Source of the DNA: Streptomyces sp. YIM 98790
Lineage (GTDB): Bacteria > Actinomycetota > Actinomycetes > Streptomycetales > Streptomycetaceae
Direction of reading: 5' to 3'
Length of the DNA stretch: 54,863 bases
Assembly (NCBI RefSeq): GCF_011421595.1
Contig: NZ_WTLH01000006.1
Location: 20,005 to 74,867 of the forward strand
Shown: one piece after another, positions 1 through 8,454 of the stretch
How the letters are laid out: every line of letters begins with the position of its first letter
Numbering within the stretch: position 1 is the stretch's first letter
Position numbers and translations under genes: made by a program
Notes under the pieces: generated by a model
Database searches by the model: none
The model's input: the letters and a program-made list of their open reading frames with translations, nothing else
What the model was told of the DNA's origin: nothing

Positions 1-25
1 GGCCGCTTCGTTCGTGAGCCTGTCA

Positions 26-40
26 GTACGGATTCCGTAC
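26..40. repeat. 15-bp palindrome near the tRNA scar
   Basis: GTACGGA and TCCGTAC are perfect 7-bp arms around a single T. Together with three copies of CTGGTCA (95-101, 125-131, 205-211) that bracket the tRNA remnant, it could be a protein-binding site of the integration system. That role is inference. Confidence 0.35.
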
Positions 41-149
41 ACATCAGGTTCGGATGGGCCGGGATATTGCGGGATACGCCGAGAGGCGTTTTCGCTGGTC
101 AACCGGCCTGTACCGACGTTCTTACTGGTCAGTGAGGCGCCTGATCAAA

Positions 150-184
150 ACAGAAGGTTGCAGGTTCGAATCCTGCCGAGCGCG
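150..184 (+). other. 3' half of a tRNA-Arg gene, probable att site of an integrative element
   Basis: The segment holds a complete T arm (stem GCAGG/CCTGC around loop TTCGAAT, 160-176) followed by CGAGCGC, which would be the 3' acceptor strand, and a G discriminator. It resembles the 3' end of streptomycete tRNA-Arg(ACG). No D arm or 5' acceptor strand precedes it, so it is not a working tRNA. A 3' tRNA fragment of this size is what site-specific integration of an actinomycete integrative element or prophage leaves at the distal end. The element, its integrase and the intact tRNA would lie left of the window; this is inference. Confidence 0.6.
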
Positions 185-630
185 CACGACACAACCGAAG
201 AACGCTGGTCACAGGCCAGATCGCCACTGCTCGCCCCGGATGCCGGAGGCGGGCAGTACGCATGTTGTGCACACATCGGCCGGACCGGATCAGCAGCGGT
301 GCCCGTGTCCCGCTCCCCCTGGTCCGGCTCCGGCTCCGGCCTGCGGGTGCCCGGCGTCCCGGTCACCTCGTCCAACCGGTCCCGCACCCGTCCAGGTCCT
401 CCTCACCGAGGCGTGCCCGCTCGTCACGACGGTCGCGGCCGTCGGGGACGTGGCGGGCTTTGAGTTCGGTGACCAGGAAGGCCGGGGCGACGGCGGCGGG
501 CAGGGGCGGGGTTGGGCCGGATGGGGGCGGTGCGGGCGCGGCCGGGCGGTGGCCGCCGGTGTCCGCCGGGCGATTGTCAGTGACGGATGTCACGCTGAAG
601 GCCAGTGAGAGATCCGCGAAGGGAATCGCC
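185..630. other. Non-coding stretch between the tRNA scar and the first gene
   Basis: I see no convincing gene here. Open frames on both strands are GC-rich shadows, and one minus-strand frame simply reads through the tRNA remnant. A short inverted repeat (GTGAC-GGAT-GTCAC, 580-593) lies about 40 bp before the VOC gene and could be part of its control region. Confidence 0.5.
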
Positions 631-1428
631 ATGATCACTACCGATTTCGTCACCGGCTCGCCGAGCTGGATCGATCTCGGGGCGCCCGATGTCCGGAGTG
701 CGGCGGCCTTCTACCGGGCCGTCTTCGGCTGGGAGTACCAGCCCTTCGGTGAGGAGGCGGACGGGTACGGCGCCTTTGTCCAGGACGGCAGGACGGTGGC
801 GGCCGTCGGAAAGCTGACCGAGGAAGGCGCCCGCCCGGCCTGGATGATCTATTTCCACAGCCCGGACGTGGAGGCCACCACACGGGCGGTGCAGGAGGCC
901 GGGGGCACGGTGCGGGTGCCTCCGATGGATGCCGAGGGCTGGGCCAGGCTGGCGCAGTTCACCGACCCGCAGGGCGGCCAGTTCGCGGCCTGGGAGCCGG
1001 TCAAGAGCGGGGGCCTGGAGGCGGTGGACCAGCCCGGCACGCTCTGCTGGATCGAGCTGATGACCACCGACGCCGGGGCCGCCAAGCAGTTCTACCGCCG
1101 GCTCTTCGGCTTCGAGTACACGGATGTGCCGCTGCCCGGCGGCATGGAGGGGTCGTACGGGCTGGTCGCCACCGAGGGCGGCGGCGAGGAGCGGCAGCTC
1201 GGCGGGGTGATGGAAATGCCGGCCGATGCCCTCTCCTGGGCCGGCGGCCCCTACTGGCACCCGGTCTTCGCCGTGGAGGACTGCGACGCCGCCGCGGCCC
1301 GGGTGACGGGGAACGGCGGCACTCTCCAGATGGGCCCGGAGGACATGGAGGGCGTCGGCCGGACGGCCGTCTGTGTCGACCCGTCCGGGGCCGATTTCGT
1401 CCTGCTCCAGCCGGCTCCGCCCTCCTGA
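631..1428 (+). CDS. VOC family protein with two glyoxalase-like domains
   Basis: 265 residues forming two tandem vicinal-oxygen-chelate domains: about 8-125, beginning with the PSWIDLGAPDV segment and containing AAAFYRAVFGWEY; and about 135-262, beginning with LCWIELMTTD and containing AAKQFYRRLFGFEY. Two-domain proteins of this kind are annotated as glyoxalase/bleomycin-resistance/extradiol dioxygenase superfamily. Many Streptomyces copies have no known substrate, so no reaction is assigned. The ATG at 631 is preceded by AAGGG at 619-623 with good spacing. A longer frame upstream has no ribosome binding site and reads low-complexity sequence. It stands alone, convergent with the secreted protein to its right. 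Confidence 0.85.
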   Translation: MITTDFVTGSPSWIDLGAPDVRSAAAFYRAVFGWEYQPFGEEADGYGAFVQDGRTVAAVGKLTEEGARPAWMIYFHSPDVEATTRAVQEAGGTVRVPPMDAEGWARLAQFTDPQGGQFAAWEPVKSGGLEAVDQPGTLCWIELMTTDAGAAKQFYRRLFGFEYTDVPLPGGMEGSYGLVATEGGGEERQLGGVMEMPADALSWAGGPYWHPVFAVEDCDAAAARVTGNGGTLQMGPEDMEGVGRTAVCVDPSGADFVLLQPAPPS

Positions 1429-1491
1429 GCCGCCGCCCCCCGGCCGCCGGAGCCGCCGGGGCGGCGGGCGGCGGCCGGGGCGGGGCCGTGG

Positions 1492-1929
1492 TCAGGCGGG
1501 GGTGCCGGGGATCAGACGGTGCAGGACCGGGCCGGCCAGGGGGAGGTCGGTCAGGCCGCCGCCCTCGGCCAGCGGGCCGGTGAGCAGGGTCGTGCTGACC
1601 GGCGGGAAGTCCGCGAGCTGGGTGCCTGCGGAGTTGTCCAGCGGATCGCTGCCGGTGCCCGCCATGGGGTTGAGCGGAAGCGTCTTGAGCGGGCCGAGGG
1701 AGTAGCCGATCGCGGTCAGCGGACCGGGCGGGGGAGCCCCGCCGCCGGTGTCGGCCTGGGCGGGGGCGGCGGCCGTGCCCAGGGCGGCGCCCAGGGCGGA
1801 GAGCGTGAGCGAGGTGCGCAGCAGCGCGGGGGAGCGGCGGCGTGCCGGACGGGCGGCGTGCCGGGCCCGCCCGGCGCGCCGGGCGGCGGGGGAACCGGAG
1901 GACGTGGTCCGGGAAGTGCTGCGGGGCAT
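1492..1929 (-). CDS. Small secreted protein
   Basis: 145 residues. An Arg-rich N-terminus precedes a hydrophobic stretch (LTLSALGAALGTAAAPAQA) that looks like a signal peptide ending near AQA. The mature part is rich in Gly, Pro and Leu (PLNPMAGTGSDPLDNSAG, LPLAGPVLHRL). Similar secreted proteins are common in Streptomyces and have no known role. The ATG at 1929 is the start closest to the signal sequence; an upstream start would add about 29 residues of unlikely composition. It follows the NAD-binding protein gene on the same strand, with 87 bp between. Confidence 0.6.
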   Translation of the reverse strand: MPRSTSRTTSSGSPAARRAGRARHAARPARRRSPALLRTSLTLSALGAALGTAAAPAQADTGGGAPPPGPLTAIGYSLGPLKTLPLNPMAGTGSDPLDNSAGTQLADFPPVSTTLLTGPLAEGGGLTDLPLAGPVLHRLIPGTPA

Positions 1930-2016
1930 GGGCGGCCTGTCGGTTCGGGGGCATACGGTCCGAATGCGCAGAGTAGTGGAGTGGTTGCGCGGCGATCCGG
2001 TGCTTTGCGGGAACAT

Positions 2017-3621
2017 TCACCCGGTCGGCGTACCGGCACCGGTGCCCCGCGGGGCCGCGGCGGCTCCGGCCGCGGTGGCGGCGATATTGCGGGCCATGCC
2101 GCCGAACACCAGGTGATGCCAGGGGGAGACGGCCCACCAGTAGAGGTGCCCGGCCAGCCCGTGCGGGTGGAACAGCGCGCGCTGCCGGTAGACGGTGCGG
2201 CCGTCCTCCGACCGGCCGGTGCCCATCTCCAGCCAGGCCAGGCCGGGCAGCCGCATCTCGGCCCGCAGCCGCAGCAGTCTCCCCGGGTCGACCTCCTCCA
2301 CCCGCCAGAAGTCCAGCGAGTCCCCCACCCGCAGCCGGGCGGGGTCCCGCCGGCCGCGGCGCAGCCCCACCCCGCCGGAGAGCCGGTCCAGCCAGCCCCG
2401 GGCGGCCCAGGCGGCGGGCAGCGAGTACCAGCCGTTCTCCCCGCCGATGGACTCGATGATCCGCCACACCGCCTCCGGGGAAGCGTCCACCGTCCGCTCC
2501 CGGGTGTCGGAGTAGAGGCTGCCGCCGGCCCAGTCGGGGTCGGTGGGGAGCGGGTCGCTGGGCGCCCCGGGGGTGGCGGCCGACGACCAGCGGGTGGCCA
2601 CCTCGCCGTCGCCGATCCGCTTGAGGGCCAGCCGCAGCGCCGCGTCGAAGCCGGTCGGGCCCTGCGGCGGGTCGGGGAGCCAGCGGGTGAGGTCGTGCTC
2701 CCGGCACACCACCTCGTGGCGCAGCGACTCGACCAGCGGGCGGGCCAGCGGGCCGGGCAGCGGGGTGACGATCCCGATCCAGAGGCTGGACAGCCGCGGG
2801 CTGAGCACGCCCACCGGCACGATCAGCCGCGGCGGCAGCCCGGCCACGGCGGCGTAGCGCCGCATCATGTCCTGGTAGGTGAGGACGTCGGGCCCGCCGA
2901 TGTCGAAGGTCCGGCTGACGTCCGGCGGCAGGGTGGCGCAGCCGGCCAGGATGCGCAGCACATCCCGGACGGCGATCGGCTGCACCCGGGTGCGCACCCA
3001 GCGCGGGGTGACCATGACCGGGAGCCGTTCGGTCAGGTGGCGCAGCATTTCGAAGGAGGCCGAGCCGGAGCCGATCACCACGGCGGCGCGGAGCACGGCG
3101 GTGGGCACCCCGGACGCCAGCAGGATGCGCCCGACCTCGGCGCGGGAGCGCAGGTGCGGGGAGAGTTCCCGCTCCGGTACGCCCTCCGGGGTGAGTCCGC
3201 CGAGATAGACGATGCGGCCGGTTCCGGCGTCCCGGGCGGCGGCGCCGAACAGGCGTGCGGCCCGGCGGTCGGTCTCCTCGAAGTCCGGGCCGGAGCCGAG
3301 CGCGTGCACCAGGTAGTAGGCCACGTCCGTACCGTCCAGGGCGCGCCGCAGGGAGCCGTGGTCGGTGACGTCGCCGCGCACCACTTCCACCTGTGCCGAC
3401 CAGGGGTGGTCGCGCAGCTTGGCCGGGGTGCGGGCCAGGCAGCGGACGGTGTGGCCGGCCGCCAGCAGTTCCGGGACGAGCCGTCCGCCGAGGTAACCGC
3501 TGGCACCGGTGACCAGAATCCGCAGTGGCTGTCCGGCGCCGGCACCCGGGGGCGGCGACGGCCGGGCGGCGGGCGACGGCGCCGGCGACGGCGCCGGCGG
3601 TGGCGGTGCGGGGGTGGGCAT
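2017..3621 (-). CDS. NAD(P)-binding protein fused to an SRPBCC-like (DUF2867) domain
   Basis: 534 residues. After a Pro/Ala-rich start, residues about 33-310 form an extended-SDR/NmrA-type Rossmann domain with the dinucleotide motif TGASGYLGGRL, the acidic VRGDVTD turn and YYLVHALG. The C-terminal part (about 375-515) has the SLYSDTRERTVDASPEAVW start and the LFHPHGLAGHLYWWAVSPWH end typical of the DUF2867 proteins annotated as nucleoside-diphosphate-sugar epimerases. The domain pair is known in actinobacteria, but the substrate is not. No strong ribosome binding site precedes the ATG at 3621, so the start is uncertain; 3753 is an in-frame alternative. It is divergent from the small membrane protein gene at 3752. 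Confidence 0.8.
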   Translation of the reverse strand: MPTPAPPPPAPSPAPSPAARPSPPPGAGAGQPLRILVTGASGYLGGRLVPELLAAGHTVRCLARTPAKLRDHPWSAQVEVVRGDVTDHGSLRRALDGTDVAYYLVHALGSGPDFEETDRRAARLFGAAARDAGTGRIVYLGGLTPEGVPERELSPHLRSRAEVGRILLASGVPTAVLRAAVVIGSGSASFEMLRHLTERLPVMVTPRWVRTRVQPIAVRDVLRILAGCATLPPDVSRTFDIGGPDVLTYQDMMRRYAAVAGLPPRLIVPVGVLSPRLSSLWIGIVTPLPGPLARPLVESLRHEVVCREHDLTRWLPDPPQGPTGFDAALRLALKRIGDGEVATRWSSAATPGAPSDPLPTDPDWAGGSLYSDTRERTVDASPEAVWRIIESIGGENGWYSLPAAWAARGWLDRLSGGVGLRRGRRDPARLRVGDSLDFWRVEEVDPGRLLRLRAEMRLPGLAWLEMGTGRSEDGRTVYRQRALFHPHGLAGHLYWWAVSPWHHLVFGGMARNIAATAAGAAAAPRGTGAGTPTG

Positions 3622-3737
3622 GAGGCCATGCTGGGCCGCCCCGGGGCGTCCTGCCACCCAGGGACCGTCCACGGTCCGCGGGGCGGGGGCCGGTCCGCCC
3701 GGACGGCCCCGGGGTGCCGGGAGGGAGCGGTGTTCGC

Positions 3738-3743
3738 TAAGGT
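3738..3743 (+). promoter_or_regulatory. Candidate -10 element for the 66-residue membrane protein
   Basis: TAAGGT lies 8 nt before the ATG at 3752 and there is no Shine-Dalgarno sequence, suggesting a leaderless transcript. Inference from spacing. Confidence 0.35.
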
Positions 3744-3751
3744 CCGCAGGC

Positions 3752-3952
3752 ATGGTGCAGAACCCCCACACTCCCCAGCGCCCGCAGGATGCCGATGCGG
3801 CGGGCAGCACGCAGATGTTCCGGGCATTCGTCGACGACCAGCCGGCACGTGACCGGGCCTCCGGCCGGTCAGGGATGCGCGCCGGGGTGGTCCTCGGCGT
3901 GATCCTGGGCGTCCTGGTGCTGGCCGCGGTCGGCTGGCTCGCGCTCGGCTGA
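3752..3952 (+). CDS. Small single-pass membrane protein
   Basis: 66 residues. A polar N-terminal half (QNPHTPQRPQDADAAGSTQ, then MFRAFVDDQ) is followed by one hydrophobic helix (AGVVLGVILGVLVLAAVGWLALG) reaching the C-terminus, consistent with a tail-anchored protein. No function is recognised. The ATG at 3752 has no ribosome binding site, but a TAAGGT hexamer lies 8 nt upstream. It is divergent from the NAD-binding gene and is followed by about 250 bp of non-coding sequence. Confidence 0.65.
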   Translation: MVQNPHTPQRPQDADAAGSTQMFRAFVDDQPARDRASGRSGMRAGVVLGVILGVLVLAAVGWLALG

Positions 3953-4200
3953 GCGCGGGCGGCCGGGGCCGCACACCGTCACCGTGCGGGGCGCGCGCCC
4001 GCGGGGCGCCGCAGGGACGTCCTGGGTGTCCCAGGAACTCGGGCAGGTCACAGGAGATCGCAGGAAGGCCGCAGGCAGCAGCAGAAAACGGCAGGCAGCG
4101 GCCGGGAGCCGCGGGAAGCCGTCGCGGGGCGGTCGAGTGGAGCCCGGCCGGCCCGGCCGACGGGAATTCGCGGATGTTCACGGTCCGCGGAGCGCTCTGA

Positions 4201-4227
4201 GTCCCGGGCCGGGGCCCGGCCCGGGAC
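4201..4227 (-). terminator. Hairpin after the first sigma factor gene
   Basis: Ten-bp perfect arms GTCCCGGGCC / GGCCCGGGAC around a 7-nt loop, starting 3 bp past the stop codon of the sigma gene. There is no U tract, as is usual in Streptomyces. Confidence 0.7.
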
Positions 4228-4229
4228 CT

Positions 4230-5201
4230 TCACTCCTCGGCCGTCAGGCCCTCGCGCAGTTGCGCCAGCGTACGGGTGAGCAGCCGGGAGACGTGCATCT
4301 GGGAGATGCCGACCTCCTCGCCGATCTGGGACTGGGTCATGTTCCCGAAGAAGCGCAGCATGATGATGCGGCGCTCCCGGGCCGGCAGCCGGGCCAGCAA
4401 GGGCTTGAGGGACTCCCGGTACTCCACGCCCTCCAGGGCGCCGTCCTCGTAGCCCAGCCGGTCGGCGAGCGATCCCTCGCCGCCTTCCTCCTCGGGGGTC
4501 GGGGAATCCAGCGAGGAGGCCGTGTAGGCGTTCCCGACGGCCAGGCCGTCGACCACCTCGTCCTCGGACACGCCCAGGCAGGCCGCCAGTTCGGCGACGG
4601 TCGGCGAGCGGTCCAGCCGCTGGGAGAGTTCGTCGCTGGCCTTGGTCAGGGCCAGCCGCAGCTCCTGCAGGCGGCGCGGCACCCGCACCGACCACGAGGT
4701 GTCGCGGAAGAAGCGCTTGATCTCGCCGACCACGGTCGGCATGGCGAAGGTCGGGAACTCCACGCCGCGTTCGCAGTCGAACCGGTCGATGGCCTTGATC
4801 AGGCCGATGGTGCCGACCTGGACGATGTCCTCCATCGGCTCGTTCCGGCTGCGGAAGCGCGCCGCGGCGTAGCGGACGAGCGGGAGGTTCAGCTCGATGA
4901 GGGTGTCCCGGACGTAGGAGCGCTCCGGGCTGTCCGGGTCCAGCTCGGCCAGCCGCTGGAAGAGCGAGCGGGACAGGGTGCGGGTGTCGAGGCTGTCGGC
5001 GGATGTGCCGGAACTGGCAGCTCCGGCGACGCCGGCGGGGCTGGCGGGACGGTCATGACTGCTGTCGGAACGGTCAAAGTGAGCCGCGCCGGTCGATTCG
5101 TCGGCCGGGATGTCCGCGGGTGCCTGGGGTGCGGGGATCAGCGGCACCTGGGGCGTGTCGGGTGTGGTGAGCACCTTGGAGCTGTCCAGTTCGACGGACA
5201 T
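4230..5201 (-). CDS. RNA polymerase sigma factor of the SigB/SigF/SigG group
   Basis: 323 residues. The first ~75 are variable and Pro/Ser-rich. Region 2 follows ([17 protein letters not shown], then [19 protein letters not shown], then [18 protein letters not shown]), then region 3 and a region 4 helix-turn-helix ending [20 protein letters not shown]. This is the stress/sporulation type, controlled in Streptomyces by anti-sigma kinases and antagonists. The ATG at 5201 has a strong AAGGGGG upstream. The gene lies 203 bp downstream of a second, similar sigma gene on the same strand, and a housekeeping-type promoter sits between them. By position it may match S. coelicolor sigN or sigF (from memory), but I cannot tell which. 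Confidence 0.93.
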   Translation of the reverse strand: MSVELDSSKVLTTPDTPQVPLIPAPQAPADIPADESTGAAHFDRSDSSHDRPASPAGVAGAASSGTSADSLDTRTLSRSLFQRLAELDPDSPERSYVRDTLIELNLPLVRYAAARFRSRNEPMEDIVQVGTIGLIKAIDRFDCERGVEFPTFAMPTVVGEIKRFFRDTSWSVRVPRRLQELRLALTKASDELSQRLDRSPTVAELAACLGVSEDEVVDGLAVGNAYTASSLDSPTPEEEGGEGSLADRLGYEDGALEGVEYRESLKPLLARLPARERRIIMLRFFGNMTQSQIGEEVGISQMHVSRLLTRTLAQLREGLTAEE

Positions 5202-5302
5202 GCCACCCCCTTGGGTTCGTGGATGGGTCGCAGCGGCGCTCTCCGAGCCGAGAAGTGCGTCGCCCTCTCGTGAATACCGGAGCTGACGCCGCGGCAAACG
5301 CG

Positions 5303-5330
5303 GTTCTAGCAGAATGTCACAGGTCGTCAA
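5303..5330 (-). promoter_or_regulatory. Housekeeping-type promoter before the first sigma gene
   Basis: On the minus strand TTGACG (5325-5330) and TAGAAC (5303-5308) are separated by 16 bp, close to the streptomycete HrdB consensus TTGAC/TAGRNT. Transcription would start near 5296, giving a leader of about 95 nt. This implies the gene need not depend on the sigma gene upstream. Confidence 0.55.
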
Positions 5331-5404
5331 CGCGATGTAGCGCCTTGTCGACAAAACGCGCGAGCTCAGCGGCTGGTTCCCGGGGATTGTGTCCTGCGCA
5401 GGAG

Positions 5405-6220
5405 TTAAGCGTCGATCGTATTTCCGGCGCGCAACCGGGCGAAGCTGCGCGTCAGCAGTCGCGAGACATGCATCTGGCTCAGCCCCAGTTCCAGACTGAT
5501 CTGGCTCTGCGTCAGATTGCGGTAGTAACGGAGCAAAAGAATGCGCTGCTCGCGCTCGGGGAGCTGCACCAGCAGATGCCGCACCAGCGCCCGGTGCTCC
5601 ACCCCGGTCAGTTCCGGGTCCTCGTAGCCCAGCCGGTCGACCAGCCCCGGGGTGGCGTCCTCGCGGTCCTGGACGGCCTCCAGCGAGGAGACCCGGTAGG
5701 CGCGGCCCGCCTCCAGGCCGGCCAGCACCTCCTCCTCCGGGATCTCCAGCCGCTCGGCGATCTCCGCCGTGGTCGGGGTGCGCCCCAGCGACAGGGTCAG
5801 GTCCTCGGTCGCGCCGTGCACCTGAATCCAGGTCTCGTGCAGCCGCCGCGGCACGTGCACGGCGCGCACGTTGTCCCGGAAGTAGCGGCGGATCTCCCCG
5901 ATGATCGTGGGCATGGCGAAGGTGGGGAACTGCACCCCCCGCGAGGTGTCGAAGCGGTCGATGGCGTGGATCAGCCCGATGGTGCCCACCTGGACCACGT
6001 CCTCCAGGGGCTCGTTGCGGCTGCGGAAGCGCAGCGCCACATAGTGCACCAGCGGCAGATTCGCCTCGATCAGGGCGCCGCGCACCCGGCCGTGCTCGGC
6101 GGTACCCGGCTCCAGCGCGGTCAGCCGTTCGAAGAGGGCCTGGGTCAGGGCACGCGCCCGGGCGCCCCGGGTCCTGCGGTCGTGCTCACGGCTGTCGGCA
6201 TGGCACTCGCTCTCCGCCAC
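5405..6220 (-). CDS. Second RNA polymerase sigma factor of the SigB/SigF group
   Basis: 271 residues, colinear with the neighbouring sigma factor but with a short N-terminal extension. Region 2 has [20 protein letters not shown], then [18 protein letters not shown]; the C-terminal helix-turn-helix ends [20 protein letters not shown]. The GTG at 6220 is chosen because GGAGGGG lies about 10 nt before it; the ATG at 6325 would add 35 unusual residues and has no ribosome binding site. The tandem pair probably arose by duplication. By position this one may be the sigF orthologue (from memory, unverified). No anti-sigma gene is adjacent; one lies about 18 kb away at 24695. Confidence 0.92.
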   Translation of the reverse strand: MAESECHADSREHDRRTRGARARALTQALFERLTALEPGTAEHGRVRGALIEANLPLVHYVALRFRSRNEPLEDVVQVGTIGLIHAIDRFDTSRGVQFPTFAMPTIIGEIRRYFRDNVRAVHVPRRLHETWIQVHGATEDLTLSLGRTPTTAEIAERLEIPEEEVLAGLEAGRAYRVSSLEAVQDREDATPGLVDRLGYEDPELTGVEHRALVRHLLVQLPEREQRILLLRYYRNLTQSQISLELGLSQMHVSRLLTRSFARLRAGNTIDA

Positions 6221-6477
6221 GCGCCTACCGCCCCTCCGCCACCTCGGTCCGGCGAACCGCCGCAAGTGGAAGCATCGAAATCGCCCGATGAAAGAATCAG
6301 GTGAATTGACCCGGAATACATGCAAAAGATTGCAGAGCGGTCATAGCATCACAAGACATGTCCAGCCGTGCAAGCACCGCCCCGGCCCGTGTTGTTCGGC
6401 CCCAAGCCGCTCCGCCCGGCCCGCACCGTCTCCCGGCGGCCCGTCCGGCCTGCGCGGACCGGGCCGCTGCCGATCGG

Positions 6478-6642
6478 CTACTGGACCAGCGCGGTCATGA
6501 AGTCGCCGACGCCCTTCGCCGCGTTGGAGACCCCCTGGAAACCGAGATGGACGATCTCGGCCGCCCGGTCCGGAGAGTTGATGATCGTGTACAGCACGAA
6601 AACGACCAGGATATAGAGCGTGATCTTCTTGGCCTGGGCCAT
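6478..6642 (-). CDS. 54-residue membrane protein
   Basis: The frame translates to MAQAKKITLYILVVFVLYTI followed by INSPDRAAEIVHLGFQGVSN and AAKGVGDFMTALVQ. It has one N-terminal membrane helix (about residues 7-22) and an amphipathic C-terminal half. The ATG at 6642 has GGGGAGG about 9 nt upstream. Codon use is typical of the region, with G/C at nearly all third positions. It lies between the sigma pair and tRNA-Ser, transcribed in the same direction as the sigma genes. I believe an equivalent is conserved in Streptomyces at this place, but no function is known to me. Confidence 0.72.
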   Translation of the reverse strand: MAQAKKITLYILVVFVLYTIINSPDRAAEIVHLGFQGVSNAAKGVGDFMTALVQ

Positions 6643-6908
6643 CTTCGTGCGCCTCCCCCTCGATGCCTCGCGCTTCCGGCGGCTGCCGGGTGAGTCTAAC
6701 GAGAAGCCAGGGATATTTGACTTCCGTCATACATTTCCGTCGGCGCACCGGGCCGTAGGTCCCGGCAATACGGGACGTTCGGGTCTTTCCTCGTCAAGCA
6801 CGTCGCCGGATGCTGGAAGAGCGTCCGGGGCGGCGGGGATGTCCCCCCTGTACCCGCCCCCCGGACCGGTCTCCACCCGGGTCGACGGCGACCGATGACC
6901 GGTGGAGG

Positions 6909-6959
6909 GAACACGGACAGGGGCCGGACCCGCAAAAGGTCCGGCCCCTGTCCGTGTTC
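6909..6959 (-). terminator. 22-bp perfect hairpin after tRNA-Ser
   Basis: Arms 6909-6930 and 6938-6959 are perfect reverse complements of 22 bp with loop CGCAAAA. It begins a few bases past the 3' end of tRNA-Ser and is probably its terminator; it could also stop transcription from the other side. Confidence 0.8.
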
Positions 6960-6964
6960 ACCGG

Positions 6965-7051
6965 CGGTAGCGGAGGGATTTGAACCCTCGGTGGAGTTGC
7001 CCCCACACTCGCTTTCGAGGCGAGCTCCTTAGGCCGCTCGGACACGCTACC
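6965..7051 (-). tRNA. tRNA-Ser(CGA)
   Basis: On the minus strand the acceptor arms GGTAGCG / CGCTACC pair perfectly. The D arm, an anticodon loop CTCGAAA (anticodon CGA, reading UCG), a long variable arm typical of class II tRNA, and a T arm with GGTTCAAATCC are present; length 87 nt. The 3' CCA is not encoded (the bases after the discriminator G are CCG). A TAAGCT hexamer at 7059-7064 could be its -10 element. Confidence 0.95.
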
Positions 7052-7170
7052 GGGAGAGAGCTTAGCCCACGTCCCGGCCGGGGCCGAAATCGGTATCCGC
7101 GCGGGGGGCTGCGGCGGGCGGCGCACGGCCCCCGTCGCCGGGCGAGGGGCAGGCCCGGGCGCGGCGGGGG

Positions 7171-7740
7171 TCAGGGGCGGCGGTGCGGGCCGAAGAAGTC
7201 GGTGAGCAGGCGGCCGCAGTCCGCGGCGAGCACGCCCGGGATCACCTCCGGCCGGTGGTTCAGCCGGCGGTCCCGGAGCACGTCCCACAGCGAGCCCGCC
7301 GCGCCCGCCTTGGGGTCCACCGCGCCGTAGACCACCCGGTCGACCCGGGAGAGCACCGCGGCGCCGGCGCACATGGTGCACGGTTCCAGGGTGACCACCA
7401 GGGTGCACCCGGACAGCCGCCACTCGCCGCGCGCCCGGGCGGCGGCGCGCAGCGCCAGCATCTCGGCATGGGCGGTCGGGTCCCCGGTGGCCTCGCGTTC
7501 GTTGCGGCCGGCCGCGAGGACCCGGCCGTCCGGGCCGCCGGGGCCGAGGAGCACCGCGCCCACCGGTACGTCACCCGTACCGGTGGCTGCGGCGGCCTCG
7601 GCCAGGGCGCGCCGCATGGCGGGCACCCACGGATCGCGCAGCGGGTCGGGCACCGGCCCGGCAGCCGGCTCGCGCGGGGATTCGTCGGCGGGGAGGGGCG
7701 GGGTGCCGGGCACCGGCAGCCGGTCTGCCGGTGCGGTCAA
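7171..7740 (-). CDS. tadA: tRNA-specific adenosine deaminase
   Basis: 189 residues with the cytidine/deoxycytidylate deaminase fold: zinc-site motifs HAE (in PTAHAEMLALRAA, about residue 91) and PCTMC (LEPCTMCAGAAVL, about residues 118-122). The enzyme converts A34 to inosine in tRNA-Arg(ACG). The start is uncertain: a TTG at 7740 overlaps the stop of the upstream gene and has GGAAG 7 nt before it, while an ATG at 7617 would give a shorter protein beginning MRRALAEAAAA, closer to the usual family length. The upstream neighbour is its usual companion protein, and overlap of the two genes suggests translational coupling. Confidence 0.92.
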   Translation of the reverse strand: MTAPADRLPVPGTPPLPADESPREPAAGPVPDPLRDPWVPAMRRALAEAAAATGTGDVPVGAVLLGPGGPDGRVLAAGRNEREATGDPTAHAEMLALRAAARARGEWRLSGCTLVVTLEPCTMCAGAAVLSRVDRVVYGAVDPKAGAAGSLWDVLRDRRLNHRPEVIPGVLAADCGRLLTDFFGPHRRP

Positions 7741-8264
7741 CGGACGGCTTCCAGGACCTCGGCACAGCCCAGCGCGTCGGCGACCTCGCCGAGCGCGTTC
7801 TCCGGGGTGAGGGCCAGCACCGCGCCGGCCGAGATGCCGAAGTCCTCCATGAGTTCCGGGTCACCGACCGGGCCCGGCGGGACCGCCTCGGCGGCGTCCG
7901 GCTCGTCGTCGAGCCCGCCGGCGGTCTCCTCCTCCGTCACCTCCAGATCCGTGTACGCCTCCAGGTCCGGGGAGCTCTGCGGCTCCCGGCCCAGCAGTTC
8001 GTCACTGAGCAGGATCTCGCCGTACGCGCTGCGCATGGCCCGGGCCGCGTCCGAGACGAACACCCGGGGGTCGTCCTCACCGTCCACCCGGACGATGCCG
8101 AACCACACGCCTTCCTGCTCCATGCAGACGAGCACGGGCTCGTCGTCCACCGAGGCCGCGCGGGCCAGCTCGGCCAGCTCGTCCAGGCTCTCCACATCGT
8201 CGAGCTCAGTGTCACGCGCTTCCCAACCGTCTTCGGTCCGCGCGAGCAGTGCGGTGAAGTACAC
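7737..8264 (-). CDS. tRNA adenosine deaminase-associated protein
   Basis: 175 residues from the GTG at 8264, which is preceded by GGGGAG at proper distance; a GTG at 8279 in the same frame is less well placed. The N-terminal half (YFTALLARTEDGWEARDTEL, then VLVCMEQEGVWFGIVRVDGE, then DPRVFVSDAA) matches the actinobacterial family always found next to tadA (TIGR03941 type). The middle is acidic and low-complexity, and the C-terminal segment ends in an AVLALTPENALGEVADALGC-like stretch. The biochemical role is unknown; the conserved pairing with tadA suggests a link to tRNA editing. It overlaps tadA by 4 bp. Confidence 0.85.
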   Translation of the reverse strand: MYFTALLARTEDGWEARDTELDDVESLDELAELARAASVDDEPVLVCMEQEGVWFGIVRVDGEDDPRVFVSDAARAMRSAYGEILLSDELLGREPQSSPDLEAYTDLEVTEEETAGGLDDEPDAAEAVPPGPVGDPELMEDFGISAGAVLALTPENALGEVADALGCAEVLEAVR

Positions 8265-8454
8265 CTCGACTCTCCCCACTCGGTTCGGCAGTGCCTTCTC
8301 TGGTTGCCTTCTGGCATCGTGACAGAAAAGGCCAGTCCTGTCGGGTAACTCAAAGCTTCATTTCTGCGCCGGGCGCCCCCGCGGCCTGCGTGCGGAGATC
8401 TCCCGGCCGGGCACGCCCGCGGCGCGCCGTCACCAGGGTATTCAGGGGCGTTGC

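Noticed and set aside
145..387. 80-residue minus-strand frame ending in RIRTCNLLF
   Set aside because: It reads through the tRNA-Arg remnant; the RIRTCNLLF ending is the translation of the tRNA 3' half, a familiar annotation artefact.
363..653. Minus-strand 96-residue frame before the VOC gene
   Set aside because: It overlaps the VOC gene start, its ribosome binding site and upstream region, and its composition is Pro/Arg-rich as in non-coding frames.
1519..3852. 777-residue plus-strand frame
   Set aside because: Opposite strand of the NAD-binding protein gene, which has clear domains; no recognisable motif in this frame.
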